Source of the DNA: Papio anubis | Taxonomy: Eukaryota > Chordata > Mammalia > Primates > Cercopithecidae | Length of the DNA: 64,000 nucleotides | Direction: 5' to 3' | Assembly (NCBI RefSeq): GCF_008728515.1 | Contig: NC_044977.1 | Span: 172,159,139-172,223,138, forward strand | In this document: piece by piece, positions 14,600-31,212 of the stretch | Layout: the number at the start of each line of letters is the position of its first letter | How positions within the stretch are numbered: position 1 is the first letter of the stretch | Made by a program: the position numbers and the translations under genes | Notes under the pieces: generated by a model | The model's database searches: none | Seen by the model: the letters and a program-made list of their open reading frames with translations, nothing else | What the model was told of the DNA's origin: nothing

Positions 14600-17324
14600 A
14601 GACTTGCTGCATTTTTTTTTTTTTTTTTTAATCAGCTACACAGGTAGCTTAGGTATTTTATTATGTATTTTGCCGTTCCTATTGATGTGACTTAGACTGT
14701 TTTCAATTTGAAACTTGGACTGGGATTTGAACTCAGGAAATGCTGATTTTTAAGAATCTGCTCCTAACAATTGAAAGCAGTAATCTTTTTTTTTAAAATT
14801 AGAAAGTTCTAATTTTATTTTTTTATTCTGATAGAATAAAAGAAAATGTCATTTCATGCCATTCTTTATTTCTTACTATTTTAGCACAAGAATTAAAGAG
14901 GTTAACACATTTCTCTTGTCTATACTCTGAAAATAAACTTTGAGGTATGCCCAGTGAGGCATATACAAAAATGATCATTGAAGAGTTTTTTAAAAAGCAA
15001 ATAATTAAAAACAACCAACTATTCATCAATGAAGAATAGAAAATACATAGTTAAATTTCTAAGGAGCACCATGCAGCTGATGAAAACAAAACGAAGTGGG
15101 TCTGTTTGTATAAAGGTGGAAGAAGTTCATGTCCACCTTGATCAATGGAACAACAACAATAACCGAATTCCAAAGGGTATGTATAATATGACACCATGTA
15201 TAAGATACAAACATCACAAAACATATATGTTCTAATGTGTGTGTACTCAAGACAAAGGAGTGGCGAACTCATTGCAAACCTAGTACAAGGCGGGAGGAGC
15301 CAGGTTTGGGGCTAAAGGTTAAAGAAAACTTCAGACATTTATATAACATTGGAAATTTTTAGCAGAGAGATTTATTCAAATATACTGTTATTTATTTAAA
15401 ATAATATGGAGGAACATACAGGCTTCGTTAAAGTTTTGTTAATGATCATATTTACTAGGGAGACATTAGGCTCTACATTAGCGATAATTATTTAGGAATC
15501 AAGTTGACACTTTGAAATCTATACCAATCTTACATTCATAGGTTGGAATAGCCAATCAACGACAGTGGGAGAAAAGGCGGTTTTCCTCTGCCAAAAGAAT
15601 ATGCATTTGTCAATCATGAGCATATGTTCTTCTCCTTGGAGACTTTGTAACCCAGTGGAACAGATGAGTGTCATTAGGAAATTCATAATGTTCATTTGTG
15701 GAATTCTCACAAGCCCGTGTCCTAGCTTGAGCCATTTGGACAGACTCATGCTGGAGAGGTTTTTTATTTATTTATTTTTTTAATGAGAAAGTGAATATGT
15801 TATTCTAAGAATATTTTTCCTTTAATTATCGGTTTCGTTTACTGGTTACACATTGGCTTCTCTCCTTGGCGTGCATCTGTAGTTTTCCATAGTGCCTCTC
15901 AGAAATTGTATCCAATGGTTTTCATCTGTTCTGATACACATTTCCCAAAGTTTATTTATCTAATTGATTCTTGGTGAAATTCTTGCACTAGGTTTTCTTA
16001 GTGTGCCTGTTAAGAATATTGGCAAAGATGCGTCACGATGAATTCAATTAAAAAAATCCACATATTTATTGATTTAGTTCAACCTTATGTCAACTCAATT
16101 GCCCAGCAGTCCTCCTTGACATTTTAAAACCACCTGATGATTCAAAGCCCTTCTGAGGTAAACTGGAACCATTAAAATGATGTAAAAATTCCTTGGTATT
16201 TTCTAAAGCAGTTGTCTTAACTGTATTGTACGGTTCTAATCATCAATGAAGACCTCAGCATTAGTTGCAATTTTTTAGGCAAAAGCAAACTTGAAATTAC
16301 CTTTGTTTGAGAAGGAGGAGGATGCTAAGTTGGAAGATGCTTTCCTTGAAGCCTAGGTGGTGCCATCTCCAGCTGTGATTTTTTGCAAGTGTTTCACATT
16401 TCCCTTTGCAGTGTTATCCTTCATTTCACGTTGGTTCCACTGTGTGAAATCAAAGCAGGCAAACACCACAGGATTCTAATAAGTTTCTCAGTTTTGCAAG
16501 TGGTGTGACTTTTCTTACTGTGGAACAAGATAGCAAAATGAAACCCTAAACAACAAACATGTTTCTACCAACAAAATCTGTAAAACTATGCAATGTAAAC
16601 TTCAGCTCCAAAAGCCTTAATTTAGCCCCCTTGAGAAACTCATTCTCTGCTTCATTTTGGAGGAGGCAAATATATTTCTTTCTTGCTTAAGCCTGTCTTA
16701 ATGTCTAAGAAGGCCATTGGGCTTCAGGTAGAGAAAATATTTTGAAAACATATGATGGAGAGACTTATGTAGGATTGACTGTGTGCGTCTTGTTAAAAAG
16801 ATGGGACTTCCACTATACAAATCATAATCTGAGAAACCAAACACAAATGTCATTCACAGAAGGACTTCTGATCAATTTTTCCTTCTTAGGATTATTATGG
16901 CTTATGGGTTTAAGAAGAAGAATGAACAAAATGAACAAAGAATAAATCTATTTCATAAGGATATTCATGTTGAATTTTCCCTGCAAAGAACATATTCATA
17001 TAACTATCACCTTTTATAAAAAGGGTAGATTCAATGATCCCTGAATTAATCAAGTTCAGATAAATGCCATTCCATTTAGTGAATGAAAAGAGATACAAAA
17101 ATATTTTGATGGAGCCAGCTGTGGTGTAGATTCTGGAAATTCATGCAAACACTGTGTAAAATACATAAATAAGAATATTATTTATATATTACCACTTTGA
17201 AGTTAATTAAACATTACCACTTTGAAGAACAATGAATTTTTTCACACCAAGCAATCTTGGCCAGAAATTACATAAAAATGATAAAAATGTATTTAAGAAG
17301 TAAAAGTGATTAAGAGGATCTGCT
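14600..17324. other. Unassigned DNA with a possible L1M 3' end
   Basis: A T-run lies near 14612-14629. About 14990-15290 resembles an old L1M 3' region in sense ('ttcatcaatgaagaatag', 'gcaccatgcagctgatg'), at low confidence. Otherwise no gene or repeat was recognised. A 15-bp word, attaccactttgaag, occurs twice at 17188-17202 and 17213-17227. Confidence 0.4.
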
Positions 17325-17590
17325 AAATGTCACCTTCTTTGTGAAGTTTTCTCTGCTTCTGTATGGTCACACCATCATCTGGGCACCTTTGGTATTTTGC
17401 ACTTATCTCCTTAATGCTTCTCATCATATTAATTGTAATTTTTTCTGGATTTTTAAAATTTACTAACCTGCTTCTTATGCTAGATAGTGTGGTACTCTAA
17501 GAATGAGATTCTACCATATCCTGTTTTGCTGAGAATGGTGCTTGGGAGAGTTGAATGTGCAAAATATTGGTGAATAAATAAATAAATGGT
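17325..17590 (+). mobile_element. L2 3' fragment
   Basis: 'tgtcaccttctttgtgaag' begins an L2-like block that runs through 'gcacttatctcc' to an end 'gaataaataaataaatgg', the usual L2 order. Confidence 0.75.
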
Positions 17591-17911
17591 GCCATGGCTT
17601 GTTGCCAAATGCCTCATTCAGGGCTCAGAACTCTGTCACTATAGAAAAAATACCTTTACATTGGATCCTATTTCCCTTATTTGTGAAATGAGAAGAGTTG
17701 GTAACTGTAATTCTCAAAATTTTAAACTGCTCAATCCTTTCTTTAAATATGTTAAACAGATAAAATAATTCCTTTAGTTGAATTGAGCTAGAGCAAACCA
17801 GCTTATGTTGGTGAAACGCTAATGACATCTGTCAGGACAATTCAAAATCCTTGGATTTCTAAGGACCCTGTAGAACTAATCAATAGTTTTAAACTTGTGT
17901 GTAGATCATTG

Positions 17912-18092
17912 ATATAAAAATAGTGCCTTTGGAATACTGTTACTGATAAAATCATATTCTGGGATTTAACTCAATGCTAAAGTGAACTCTGTGAATATAA
18001 AAACATTGCATTTGTAATAATGTTACTGATAAACAAAATTTTATTCTGGGGTTTTAACTCAATGCTCCAATGAACTCAACGTGAATATAAAG
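17912..18092. repeat. Degenerate tandem duplication, 83 and 90 bp units
   Basis: Unit 1 (17912-17994) and unit 2 (17995-18084) are adjacent direct copies. Shared blocks include ttactgataaa, attctggg, taactcaatgct and gtgaatataaa. A third unit begins at 18085 (atataaagtg) and fades. It matches no repeat family known to me. Confidence 0.8.
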
Positions 18093-18738
18093 TGATAGAT
18101 TGTATTACAAAGCTCTGTATAAATAGTGATGGAGAGATAACTCCTGGTTCCCCCTGTCCTGACAAATAAGATATAAAGGGTGGGTTATTACATAACTAGA
18201 TGACTATTGTTTGCCCCACAAAAAGAGTAGAAATCTGAAAATCATTTTCATCAAAAGTTGTGAACAACCAATAAAGATAACTTCAGGCCTAAAGGTTTCC
18301 TTTTGCCTGGAATAACCTAGCAGATTAACCATCAGTTTTTCCATGTTGACTCACAGGGAAGAGTCCTAAAGACAAAGGATTCAGTGCCCTTTTGATTTTT
18401 TCTGTTCGGGAAAGTTTAACAAATTCACAAGCAAAAAGCCCCCACACCTATGGGCTTGGAGAACTCAATTGAGATCACAAACAAAAGAGTCACTTAAATT
18501 TTTTTTTTTTTTTTAATTATACTTTAAGTTCTAGGGTACATGTGCATAACGTGCAGGTTTGCTACATATGTATATTTGTGCCATGTTGGTGTGCTGCAGC
18601 CATCAACTCGTCAGCACCCATCAACTCGTCATTTACATCAGGTATAACTCCCAATGCAGTCCCTCCCCCCTCCCCCCTCCCCATGATAGGCGATTGTGTG
18701 ATGTTCCCCTTCCACGAGGTCCAAGTGATCTCATTGTT

Positions 18739-22533
<3,795 letters not shown>

Positions 22534-22595
22534 TATGATATTAACTGGTTATTTTGCTCGTTAGTTGAGTAGTTTCTTCCTAGCCTCGATGGTCT

Positions 22596-23617
22596 TTGTT
22601 TTGGCATGTTTTTGCAATGGCTGGTACGGTTGTTCCTTTCCATGTTGAGTGCTTCCTTCAGGGTCTCTTGTAAAGGCAGGCCTAGTGGTGACAAAATCTC
22701 TAAGTATTTGCTTATCTGTAAAGGATTTTATTTCTCCTTCACTTATGAAACTTAGTTTGGCTGAGACAGAAATTCTGGGTTTAAAATTCTTTTCTTTAAG
22801 AATATTGAATATGGCCCCTCTCTTCTGGCTTGTAGTTTTCTGCGAGAGATCTGCTGTTCTGTTAGTCTGATGGGCTTCCCTTTGTATAACCCGACCTTTC
22901 TCTCTGGCTGCCCTTAAGATTTTTCCCCTTCATTTCAACTTTGGTGAATCTGGCAATTATGTGTCTTGGAGGTTGCTCTTCTCGAGAATTATCTTTGTAA
23001 CTTTCTCTGTATTTCCTGGATTTGAATGTTGGCCTGCCCTACTAGGTTGAAGAGGGATTCTCCTGGATGATATCCTGAAGAGTGTTTTCCAACAGCCTGG
23101 TTCCGACCCCTCCCCCTCACTTTCAGGCACCCCCAATCAGACGTAGATTTGGTCTTTTTACATAATCCCATGCTTCTTGCAGGCTTTGTTCATTTCTTTT
23201 CTTCTTTTTTCTTTTGGTTTCTCTTCTTGCTTCATTTCGTTCATTTGATCCTCATCTGGCTGATACTCTTTCTTCAGTTGATCGGTCGGTTACTGAAGCT
23301 TTGTGCATTTTGTCCGCATTATTTCTGCGTGTCATGGTTTCATCTCTTTCATTTAGTGTATGACCTTCTCTGCATTAATTACTTGGCCATCAATTCTTCC
23401 GCTTTGTTTTTCAAGATTTTAGTTTCTTTTCGCGTGGAGTGCGTGGTCTTCAGCTGGCTCTGAAGTTTGATGGACTGAAACCTTCTTCTCTCATCTCGTC
23501 AAAGTCATTCTCCGTCAGCTTGATCGTTGCTGGCTGATGAGCTGCGGCTCGCTTTGCGAGGGAAAATGCGCTCTTATTTTTTTGGATTTCCAAGCTTTTC
23601 TGCCTGCTTTTCCCCAT
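22596..23617 (-). pseudogene. L1 ORF1 pseudogene (RNA-binding coiled-coil protein)
   Basis: ORF1 makes the trimeric RNA chaperone of the L1 particle. The start codon is at 23617-23615, in the antisense 'ttccccatctttgtag'. The C-terminal end lies near 22596 ('ttttggcatg'), where the human-type stop is absent and readthrough into the inter-ORF spacer would be expected. The coiled-coil part (about 23240-23470) differs strongly from human L1PA, while the RRM and CTD part (about 22640-23160) is close to it. A minus frame at 22989-23171 carries recognisable mid-protein sequence. Frameshifts break the rest. Rapid coiled-coil turnover is known for primate ORF1; whether this is a lineage variant or damage cannot be separated by eye. 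Confidence 0.85.
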
Positions 23618-24655
23618 CTTTGTAGACTTTATCCTCTGGTCTTTGATGATGATGATGTTGTACTGATGGGAATTTGGTGTAGGTGTCCTTCCTGTTTGAT
23701 AGTTTCCTTCCCCAACAGTCAGGACTATTGTGTGCCCTCAGCTGTGGGTCTTTTGGAGGTTGCTTGAGGTCCCTCTAGACCCTGTTTGCCTGGAGTGTGT
23801 CAGCAGCAGAGGCTGCAGAAGATAGAATATTGCTGAACAGCGAGGTGTACCTGTCTGATTCTTGCTTTGGAGGCTTCCTCTCAGGGGTGTACTCCACCAC
23901 CTGTAGTGTGGAGGTGTCAGGCTGCCTAGTGGGGATGTCTCCCAGTTAAGGCTACTCAGGGTCCAGGGACCCACTTGAGCAGGCAGTCTGTCCCTTCTCA
24001 GATTTCCAACCTCCGTGTTGGGAGATCCACACGCTCTTCAAAGCTGTCCAGACAAGTGGTTTAGTCTGCAGAGGTTTCTGCTGCTTTTTGTTGTTGTTTA
24101 GCTGTGCCCTGTCCCCAGAGGTGGAGTCTACAGAGACAGACAGGTTTCCTTGAGCTGCTGTGAGCTCCACCCAGTTCGAGCTTCCCAGTGCCTTCGTTTA
24201 CCTACTTAAGCCTCAGCAATGGTGGCCGCCCCTCCCCCAGCCTCGCTGCTGCCTTGCGGTTAGATCACAGACTGCTGTGCTAGCAATGAGGGAGGCTCCG
24301 TGGGCGTAGGACCCTCCCGGCCAGGTGTGGGATATAATCTTCTGGTGTGCCTGTTTGCTTAAAGCGCAGTATTGGGGTGGGAGTTACCCGATTTTCCAGG
24401 TGTTGTGTGTCTCAGTTCCCCTGGCTAGGAAAAGGGATTTCCTTTCCTTGTGCTTCCAGGTGGCCCCGATGCCTGCGCCCTGCTTCAACTCTTGCTGGTC
24501 AGGCTGCAGCAGCTGACCAGCACGATTGTCTGGCACTCCTAGTGAGATGAACCCAGTACCTCAGTTGAAAGTGCAGAAATCACGATTCTTCTGTGTCACT
24601 GGCGCTGGGAGTTGGAGACTGGAGCTGTTCCTATTCGGCCATCTTGCTCCGCCCC
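23618..24655 (-). promoter_or_regulatory. L1 5'UTR with internal promoter and YY1 site
   Basis: This is a GC-rich 1.04-kb leader containing several CpGs, the only CpG-dense part of the window. The YY1 core CAAGATGGCCG sits at 24636-24646 (antisense cggccatcttg), close to the 5' end as in active primate L1s, where it positions transcription start. In human L1 this region also has an antisense promoter; if conserved, it would fire rightward into 24.7 kb. Activity is inferred, not shown. Confidence 0.8.
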
Positions 24656-24709
24656 AATTTTTTTTTTTAGTTTAAGGAGGAATTCCTTTCTCTTTTTGTC
24701 CCACTGCCT

Positions 24710-25157
24710 TTATATAAATCTGACTCCTGCCACCCTTATCAATCATGTTTCGCACTGCTCCCCTCACTTCCTCATTTTCCTGTAGAGTCACTGGCTTCCT
24801 TATTAATCTTTAAATGCTCCAAATTAGGTATGCGCCAGGACCTTTGCACTTGCTGTTTCCTCTGCCTGGGTGCTCTTTACTGAAGCCTAGTTTGCTCCCT
24901 GTTTTAAAAAAAATTCCATTCAAATGTTACCTCTTCAGGCGCCCCTGATCTCTCTGTTTCTTTATATCCCCATTATCCTCTAGTTTCTTTTTCTAATTTA
25001 TATTTTTCCATAGTGCTGATCACTACCTGATAATTATTACTTATTCACACATGTATTGTTTATTTTTCTAATAGAATGCAAGCTCCCTAAGTGTAGAGGT
25101 TTTGTCCTATTCACCACAGTGTTCTCAGAATCTAGTAAAGTATCTTGCACTGTTTTA
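24710..25157 (+). mobile_element. L2 fragment, long
   Basis: 'gacctttgcacttgctgttt', 'atgttacctcttcaggc', 'gaatgcaagctccctaag' and 'gtgttctcagaatctag' follow the order of the L2 3' end over about 450 bp. The 129-codon antisense frame over it is non-coding. Confidence 0.85.
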
Positions 25158-25318
25158 TGAAAAAAAAGAGAAAGGAAGGAAGGGAGGAAAGGGAGGGGAG
25201 AGGATGGATGAATGGAAGCAAGGAAGGAAAGAAAGAAGGAAGAAAGAGAAGGAAGGAAGGCAGGGAGGGAGGGAAGAGGGGAGGGAGGCAGGCAGGCAGG
25301 TAAGCAGGCAGGCAGACT
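25158..25318. repeat. Polypurine tract, GGAA/GGGA/GGCA repeats
   Basis: About 160 bp that is nearly all A and G on the plus strand. It moves from A-rich through (GGAA)n and (GGGA)n to (GGCA)n, with a short ATGGATGAATGG break near 25204. Frames through it (Lys/Glu/Gly-rich or Pro/Ser/Leu-rich) are artefacts of composition. Confidence 0.92.
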
Positions 25319-25649
25319 GCAAATCCTCAGCCTGCATAGAATAACAGGTGATCTGATTTGATAAACAGCATCTGGTTGAAATAATGGCAATTTTGGTGAT
25401 GAAGGGAAAAAGGAAGTATGTTGCACATCAAGAGGCTCTTTTTTTGGATTTTGTGGAAGACTCAGAAAATATGTTTTCCTCGAGTGAATTTTCTTGCTAC
25501 CTGAGAATTAGCAGCGTGAATTTATTTGGCAAACTATTGTAGAGATAATTACATATTTCCTTTAAATAATAAAATTCTTTGAACCTTTTGTTTTTCTATT
25601 GCTTCTATCAGGTCAACTATCTTTGCATAGCCTTTGTTCAATGGTGGTT

Positions 25650-25985
25650 ATTAGAAGGGTCTGATGGTGTGGCACTGGGCCAGTGCTATGGAGGACATGA
25701 AGACATCCAAGGAGAGTTCATGCCCTCTAGGAGTTTATAGTCTGAACCAGACTTTCACTTGCAACATCTAAGATGGTTCATGTGTGATTAAGAGCTAGTA
25801 TGAGGACCGCCTTCTAAAAATACTGGAGAGATTCTCAGGACAAAAGTGATGCACATAGGCCAGAAAAGTAAGAAAGCCTTGTAAAGCAGATAGTATTTGC
25901 ACCATACCGTGAAGGAAAGGTAAGATTCTGCTGACAGAGAGAAATAGGGATGATGGATAGTATGAGTCATATGCAAAGGTGAAAA
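25650..25985 (+). mobile_element. L2 fragment
   Basis: 'ggccagtgctatggaggaca', 'catgccctctaggagtttat' and 'gaaggaaaggtaagattctg' keep the order of an internal 3' L2 block. Confidence 0.65.
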
Positions 25986-26400
25986 TGCCTAATGTGTTTG
26001 AGGAACTAGGAGATCAAGCTTCCCTGCCCTTGGCTTCCTCATTAGAGTGGAGGCAATTGCCTCTTGGTCCACTTTGGGAACACTATATGTCATAATGGAC
26101 CCTGCCATCTGATTTCCTTTTTAACTTTTGTGGTTAAGTTGGAACATTTCTAGTTTGAGACATTATTTCTTCTTGAGCAAAGCTACTCACTGTATACCAC
26201 ATGACCCTCCCTTTTCTAGATGTAGACTGAGCTTTTTCTTGTCTCAATTTTGTGACATTGGACTCCATTCGCCATGTTTACTTTAGAACTTTACCACCAT
26301 TGGTGGAAAAATGGAAGATAACTGCTTTCTCAATCCCCATCTCTAAAGAAATTCTTGGGATACTAGCTCAGGCAGTGAGGTCACCCAGTATACGATGGTG
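25986..26400. other. Unassigned non-coding DNA
   Basis: Nothing recognisable. The following MLT1 copy starts at about 26402. Confidence 0.4.
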
Positions 26401-26401
26401 T

Positions 26402-26738
26402 CTTAATCTGTTTGGGCTGCTACAAAAAAATACCATAGGCTGGGTGGCCTGTTAACAACAGAAATTTATTTCTCACAATTCTGGAGTCTGGGAAGTTGAA
26501 GATCAAGGCACCGGAAGAGTCAGTGTCTGTGGAAGGCTTGCTCGCTGGTTTATAGATGATGCATAATGGGGTAAGGCCTCTTTGATAAAGGTACTGATCT
26601 CATTCATGAGTGTGATGTGCTCATGATCTAATCACCTCCCAAAGGCTCCACCTCCTGATGCTATCACCTTGGGGTGAAGCCTTCAACATAAATATTTTGG
26701 AGGAAGATAAACATTCATGTCAGTTCCATACTGCAGAT
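26402..26738 (-). mobile_element. MLT1-type MaLR LTR
   Basis: Antisense LTR: 'tctgtttgggctgctac', 'cagaaatttatttctcac', 'ctcatgatctaatcacctcc' and 'caccttggggtgaagcc' are the standard MLT1 blocks in order. It is a solitary LTR with no internal sequence on either side. Confidence 0.85.
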
Positions 26739-26739
26739 G

Positions 26740-29700
26740 GAACGATAGAATATCTCAAAGTCAAAGCTGTATGAGCATCCAAATCAAGGATATCTCAGGA
26801 GCTCTTGCCATCTTTCAAATCAGGTCCTCAAAAAGGGCTCTGAAGCCCACTGGATCAAGCTCAGTTATCTAAACATGCCTCTTCTGCCATGGAGAATTAA
26901 AGCAATTCCTAGCCAGATGTTGCGATTTCTGGGTGAGAGATGCTCCTGGAATGAAAAAATAGTATGCTGTGCCTATTTTTGGTTTCCTTCTTTTCAATGA
27001 AGCTGGAAGAAAAATTATTTATTTATCTTTAAGGCAAAAATAACTAGTCCTGCATGTGGTCACCTGGGATATAAGCTAGGTGATTTAGGAGTAGTTTTGG
27101 CTTCTGTGAGGGTGTTAGAACATAAAGTGGGTTCAATTCAGATTTACAGCTTTGAGCTTCAGAATACTCAGTCATATGTCCTGATTTTTCTCTCCCTTTC
27201 ATCCAGGGAAGATTTCCTGTTTATTATGGCATCTTTGCATCCTCACTCCTCACTTCCCAGCTTCCTGGGGAAAGTTGAGTGATACGCATGGAAACTTAGC
27301 TCCTCTGAGCAGTTCCAAATGCCACCAAAGGCTGCAATGGATAAAATTTTAAGAGGTCATTTAGAAAGAAGACCATCTCACCTGCATCTGCTCAATGCCA
27401 GGGGCAAATTTGTGGTAAAAAACACAACAACAACATCATTTTGCCTATGAATCATGATGTGGCATTAGAACTTGCCATGGGACAAAGGGGAAGGCAACAA
27501 AGGTCTAAGAACAGGTGGAACCTTATTTACTTGACACTACAGAATGCTATTGTAGAAATTATGACTTTTTGGGAAAAGGTATTTTAATTAAATGGGTCTT
27601 TGAGAGAGGGACAATGTTATATACTTGGCATTTTATATCAAGGATTTTTTTTCTCTTTTTTGAAAATGTTTCCTCCTATATTTTTCATAATGTTGTATTA
27701 TCTCAGTTCACTTCCCACTTCTACATTCACTTCTCAGCCTCATTTTTCTTGTCATACAGTGCTCCTTAAGGACCAGTCATTGGGATGCATCTATTCTCTT
27801 CCTACCTCTCCCCTTGGTTCTCTCATCTTCTGTAGACTCAGCTATCATCAACATGTGGATGAGTTCATGATCCTATGATCCAAAATCCCAAGATTTTATC
27901 ATTTATTCATTAATTCTCAAATTGAAAGTCATGCCTTTCTTTCCCACTACACTTTAGCTGGGTGTCTATTCTGGCCTGATGAACAGCTCCATCAGAATGA
28001 TGTATAATCATGACTTTTCTGTTACCCAGTTTCGGGGCTTGTGGGCTGGCTAATTCTGTTGTATTAATATGTTTTGTTTGATGGGCACACTGTTTTTTGT
28101 TTGTTTGATTTTGTAAATTGATTTTGAATATGCATTCCCCAGCTCATAAAAATTTCCACTGTGGAATCCCTGACATTTTGTACCTGCCACTTAGCATATT
28201 TCTTTTACCTGACTCTCCCTGAAGACCCGTGAACTTGTGACCCCAGCCTTAGAGATGTTTTTGGTTTTTTTCTCCCTGCCCGCTTCACTCCTTCCCAATC
28301 ACCATATCTACGCAGTTCCAAAGCCCTATTTATCTCCTCAGTGTTCACCAAGTCCATGCCATTCTTTCCAATTCCTTCTGTCACTTTACCTGAACATCTG
28401 CAATAGAATCCTAGCTGTGTTCTGCTCACCTATGATTAATCCTTCTGAAAATGACATAAGATGGTGGCAATTCCCAGATCTAACATTCTTAATTGACTTC
28501 ACATTTTGACCTAATTAAGTCAACTCTTTTTATCCTGGCTGCCTCTCCTGTCCCAGCTACCATTCATCTATTTTTAAATTTATCTCCTTCTTAAGCCCAA
28601 GCAGATTGTTCACAGTTCCCCTAGTGTAACCTAAAATGCCCTGCCCCTGTATCTCTGCCCTGGTCTCCCCTCTCTAGCTCTGTGTATTGACATCCTATCT
28701 TCCTTTTAAGGCAGACTCATGTAGGAGCAAGGCAGATGAAAGAAAGGAATAAAGCGGGCCATGGGTTGGGTGCAACAGGGAGTGGTGGGGACTGAAGCCA
28801 ACTGGAAAACCTGGATCTGGTTTAAAGGAATAGCCATTATTCTCATCTAGGTAATTACTAACAGGTTAGAATGTAGACCTAGAATTTTCAGTTTTTGCAA
28901 GAGAAGCCAGAATTCTAGATATTTTAATGCAATATTCAGAAGTTTCAATGAATTTACAGAAAATACTTTTAAAATACCACATGTGCTGAACAAAACCCAT
29001 GCATGGGCCTCATTTAGCCAGCAGGTTTCCATTGGTAGCTCAGAATCTAGCCATATATGAAGCTTTCCTTTCCTGATTCTCCATCATGTGTCTCTTCCCT
29101 TCTTCCTTTGACACAAGAAAGTCCTTTATATGTCTTGCTGTGTGGCACTTATCTGCTTCGTATATGGGTAATTGCTTTCCTTACCATGTGACCTCCGTGA
29201 AAACTGAGATGGATCTTACGCAGTTCTGTCTTAGTCTTCTGGAAATTGAAACAGTGCTTTGCATACATTGAGCAGGTTTTAGTGGGTACATTTTAAAATA
29301 TATTAGATAGTAGTAACCTTGTATTATACACACCTAATAATTAGGAGCCACTGATGGGGCAGACTAGACATGTTAGGTAATAAAAATGTACATACACTTC
29401 CCAATCTTTGCCCCTCCACCAATATTTTGACTTGCTTTTAATGCATCCTTAGCCCTGGGAATGCCTCTTCACCCTAAATAGGAATTCTACCACTTAGGGA
29501 AATACTTCACGCTAATTTTTTCCCAGGTCTGTAATTTTTTCCTAGCTCACTTGGATTCTGGATCTCTCTATAGAGAAACATATATTTGAAATTTCCATTT
29601 TTTTCAGACTTACAATTATAAAGAGAGAATTTCTCTGCCTTTCATAGTATAGTTTCTGGTGGGAAAGAAAAGGGTTTAAGAACAATGTTGAATAACAGTA

Positions 29701-30360
29701 TTAAAATCTGTTTTTCATTATAGGCTTAGGTTTGGGATGATTTTTCCTGTTAGCTTTAACTATTTAATGCATTATAGAATATTGAAACTCAGAACTGGAG
29801 GTATTTTGAGGCAAACCAAATATGAATACATTTTATGCTTCTTTTGCTCTGTTTTTCATAAAATGAAAAATGAGAATGTAAGGTCAAACTTGAGTGCTTT
29901 GTCTTAACATTAAAATTTAGTAAAGTCTCATGTCTTATAAATTGCAGAAAAATAGAAGGGAAGAGTTCTGTGGCAAAGAAAAAAAGCAACAGATGAAGAA
30001 TGCTATTCTTGCAGGATGAATGATTGAACATAGCCACTGATCCCCATTTTCCACAGCCTGCCAAGAAATGAAAATGAAATGAAAATGCCATACAGCCTGT
30101 GTGTTTGCTTGGGCTGTGAAATTCCACATAATTACCCCAAAGCCAAGGGTAACAGCTGAGAGAGACCTGAAAATAATGAAATGTGATTGATTACACTTGG
30201 GAAACATAGCAAGGCTTGTTGAAACTAGTATAAAAATAACATAACATACAACAGCCCCAGAAATAATCACAGTGTTGAGCCCAGGTCATGTTGTGTGAAA
30301 TCACTCAGGTTTTTCTGATTAATTTGATCCGAGGCTGCATTTGCTAGGAAGGCTTGCTCT
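26740..30360. other. Unassigned DNA with possible L2 remnants
   Basis: No gene was recognised. About 27770-28000, 28480-28700 and 29050-29280 have L2-like phrasing but are too decayed to call. Short open frames on both strands lack coding features. Confidence 0.35.
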
Positions 30361-30386
30361 GTGTGTGTGTGTGTGTGTGTGTGTGT
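30361..30386. repeat. (GT)13 microsatellite
   Basis: Thirteen uninterrupted GT units; a good candidate length marker. Confidence 0.95.
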
Positions 30387-30835
30387 AGGTGCACATGTAC
30401 TTTGAGTACTTATTAGAGATTTAGCAGTTACTGTGGTTGGCAAGCAGAAAGCTAAAGCTTGTAACTGATTTACAGAGGATTTCTTTCTCTTAATTGGCCA
30501 GCTATGGTTCAAATCTCATTTTTGTGAATGTAGAGGCTTTTGCATAAATGTCAAGCACAATGGGTCTTTTGGTTGAGGTCAAATTTTGTGCCTTTTATAG
30601 CCCTACCCTCATCTTCCAGAGAGTTTGCAAAGGTTGAATTTTTAACATCCAGTTCTTTATTCTTTTTTTCCACTCCCGAGTTGCCTATTTCTGAGCTAGG
30701 CTCCTTTGTTTAAAGAGGATTAGATTTCTTTCAATAAACATTTTTTCCAAACATCCTAGTCATGTTCCTTTCTTTGTATAAGCAATGGTTCTTTGCCAGC
30801 AATAGACATCAATACCAATTAACTTGAATTTCTTT

Positions 30836-31212
30836 GTCTGTTCCTGCTGCTATAACAAAATACTTTAGGTAATTTATAAATAATAGAAATTCACCTCTGA
30901 CAGTTTTGGAGGCTGAAAAGTCCATAATCAAGGCCCCTGCAGATCTGGTGTCTGTGAGGGTTGTTATCTCTGATGCAAAGACAGCACCTTGTTGCTCTGT
31001 CTTCACATGGTGGAAGGAGTGGGAGGGACTGAGAAGGAAAGAGATAGAAGGAGGACCTCCCTCTCTCAAGCCCTTTTGTGAAGGCACTGATGCCGTTTAT
31101 GAGGGTAGAGCCCTCATGACTTATCACTTTCCCAAAGGCCTCTTAATACTGATGAGTTGGAGATTGAGCTTCAATATGAATTTTGGAGGGACACAAATAT
31201 TCAAATCATAGC
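30836..31212 (-). mobile_element. MLT1-type MaLR LTR
   Basis: 'gctgctataacaaaatactt', 'cttcacatggtggaagga', 'gagccctcatgactta' and 'atgaattttggagggacac' match the same LTR group as at 26.4 kb, here more diverged and with 'gcaaagacagcacc' in place of the usual centre. Confidence 0.83.

Noticed and set aside
25037..25426. 129-codon minus-strand frame, Pro/Ser/Leu-rich
   Set aside because: It is the polypurine tract and an L2 read antisense; low complexity removes stop codons.
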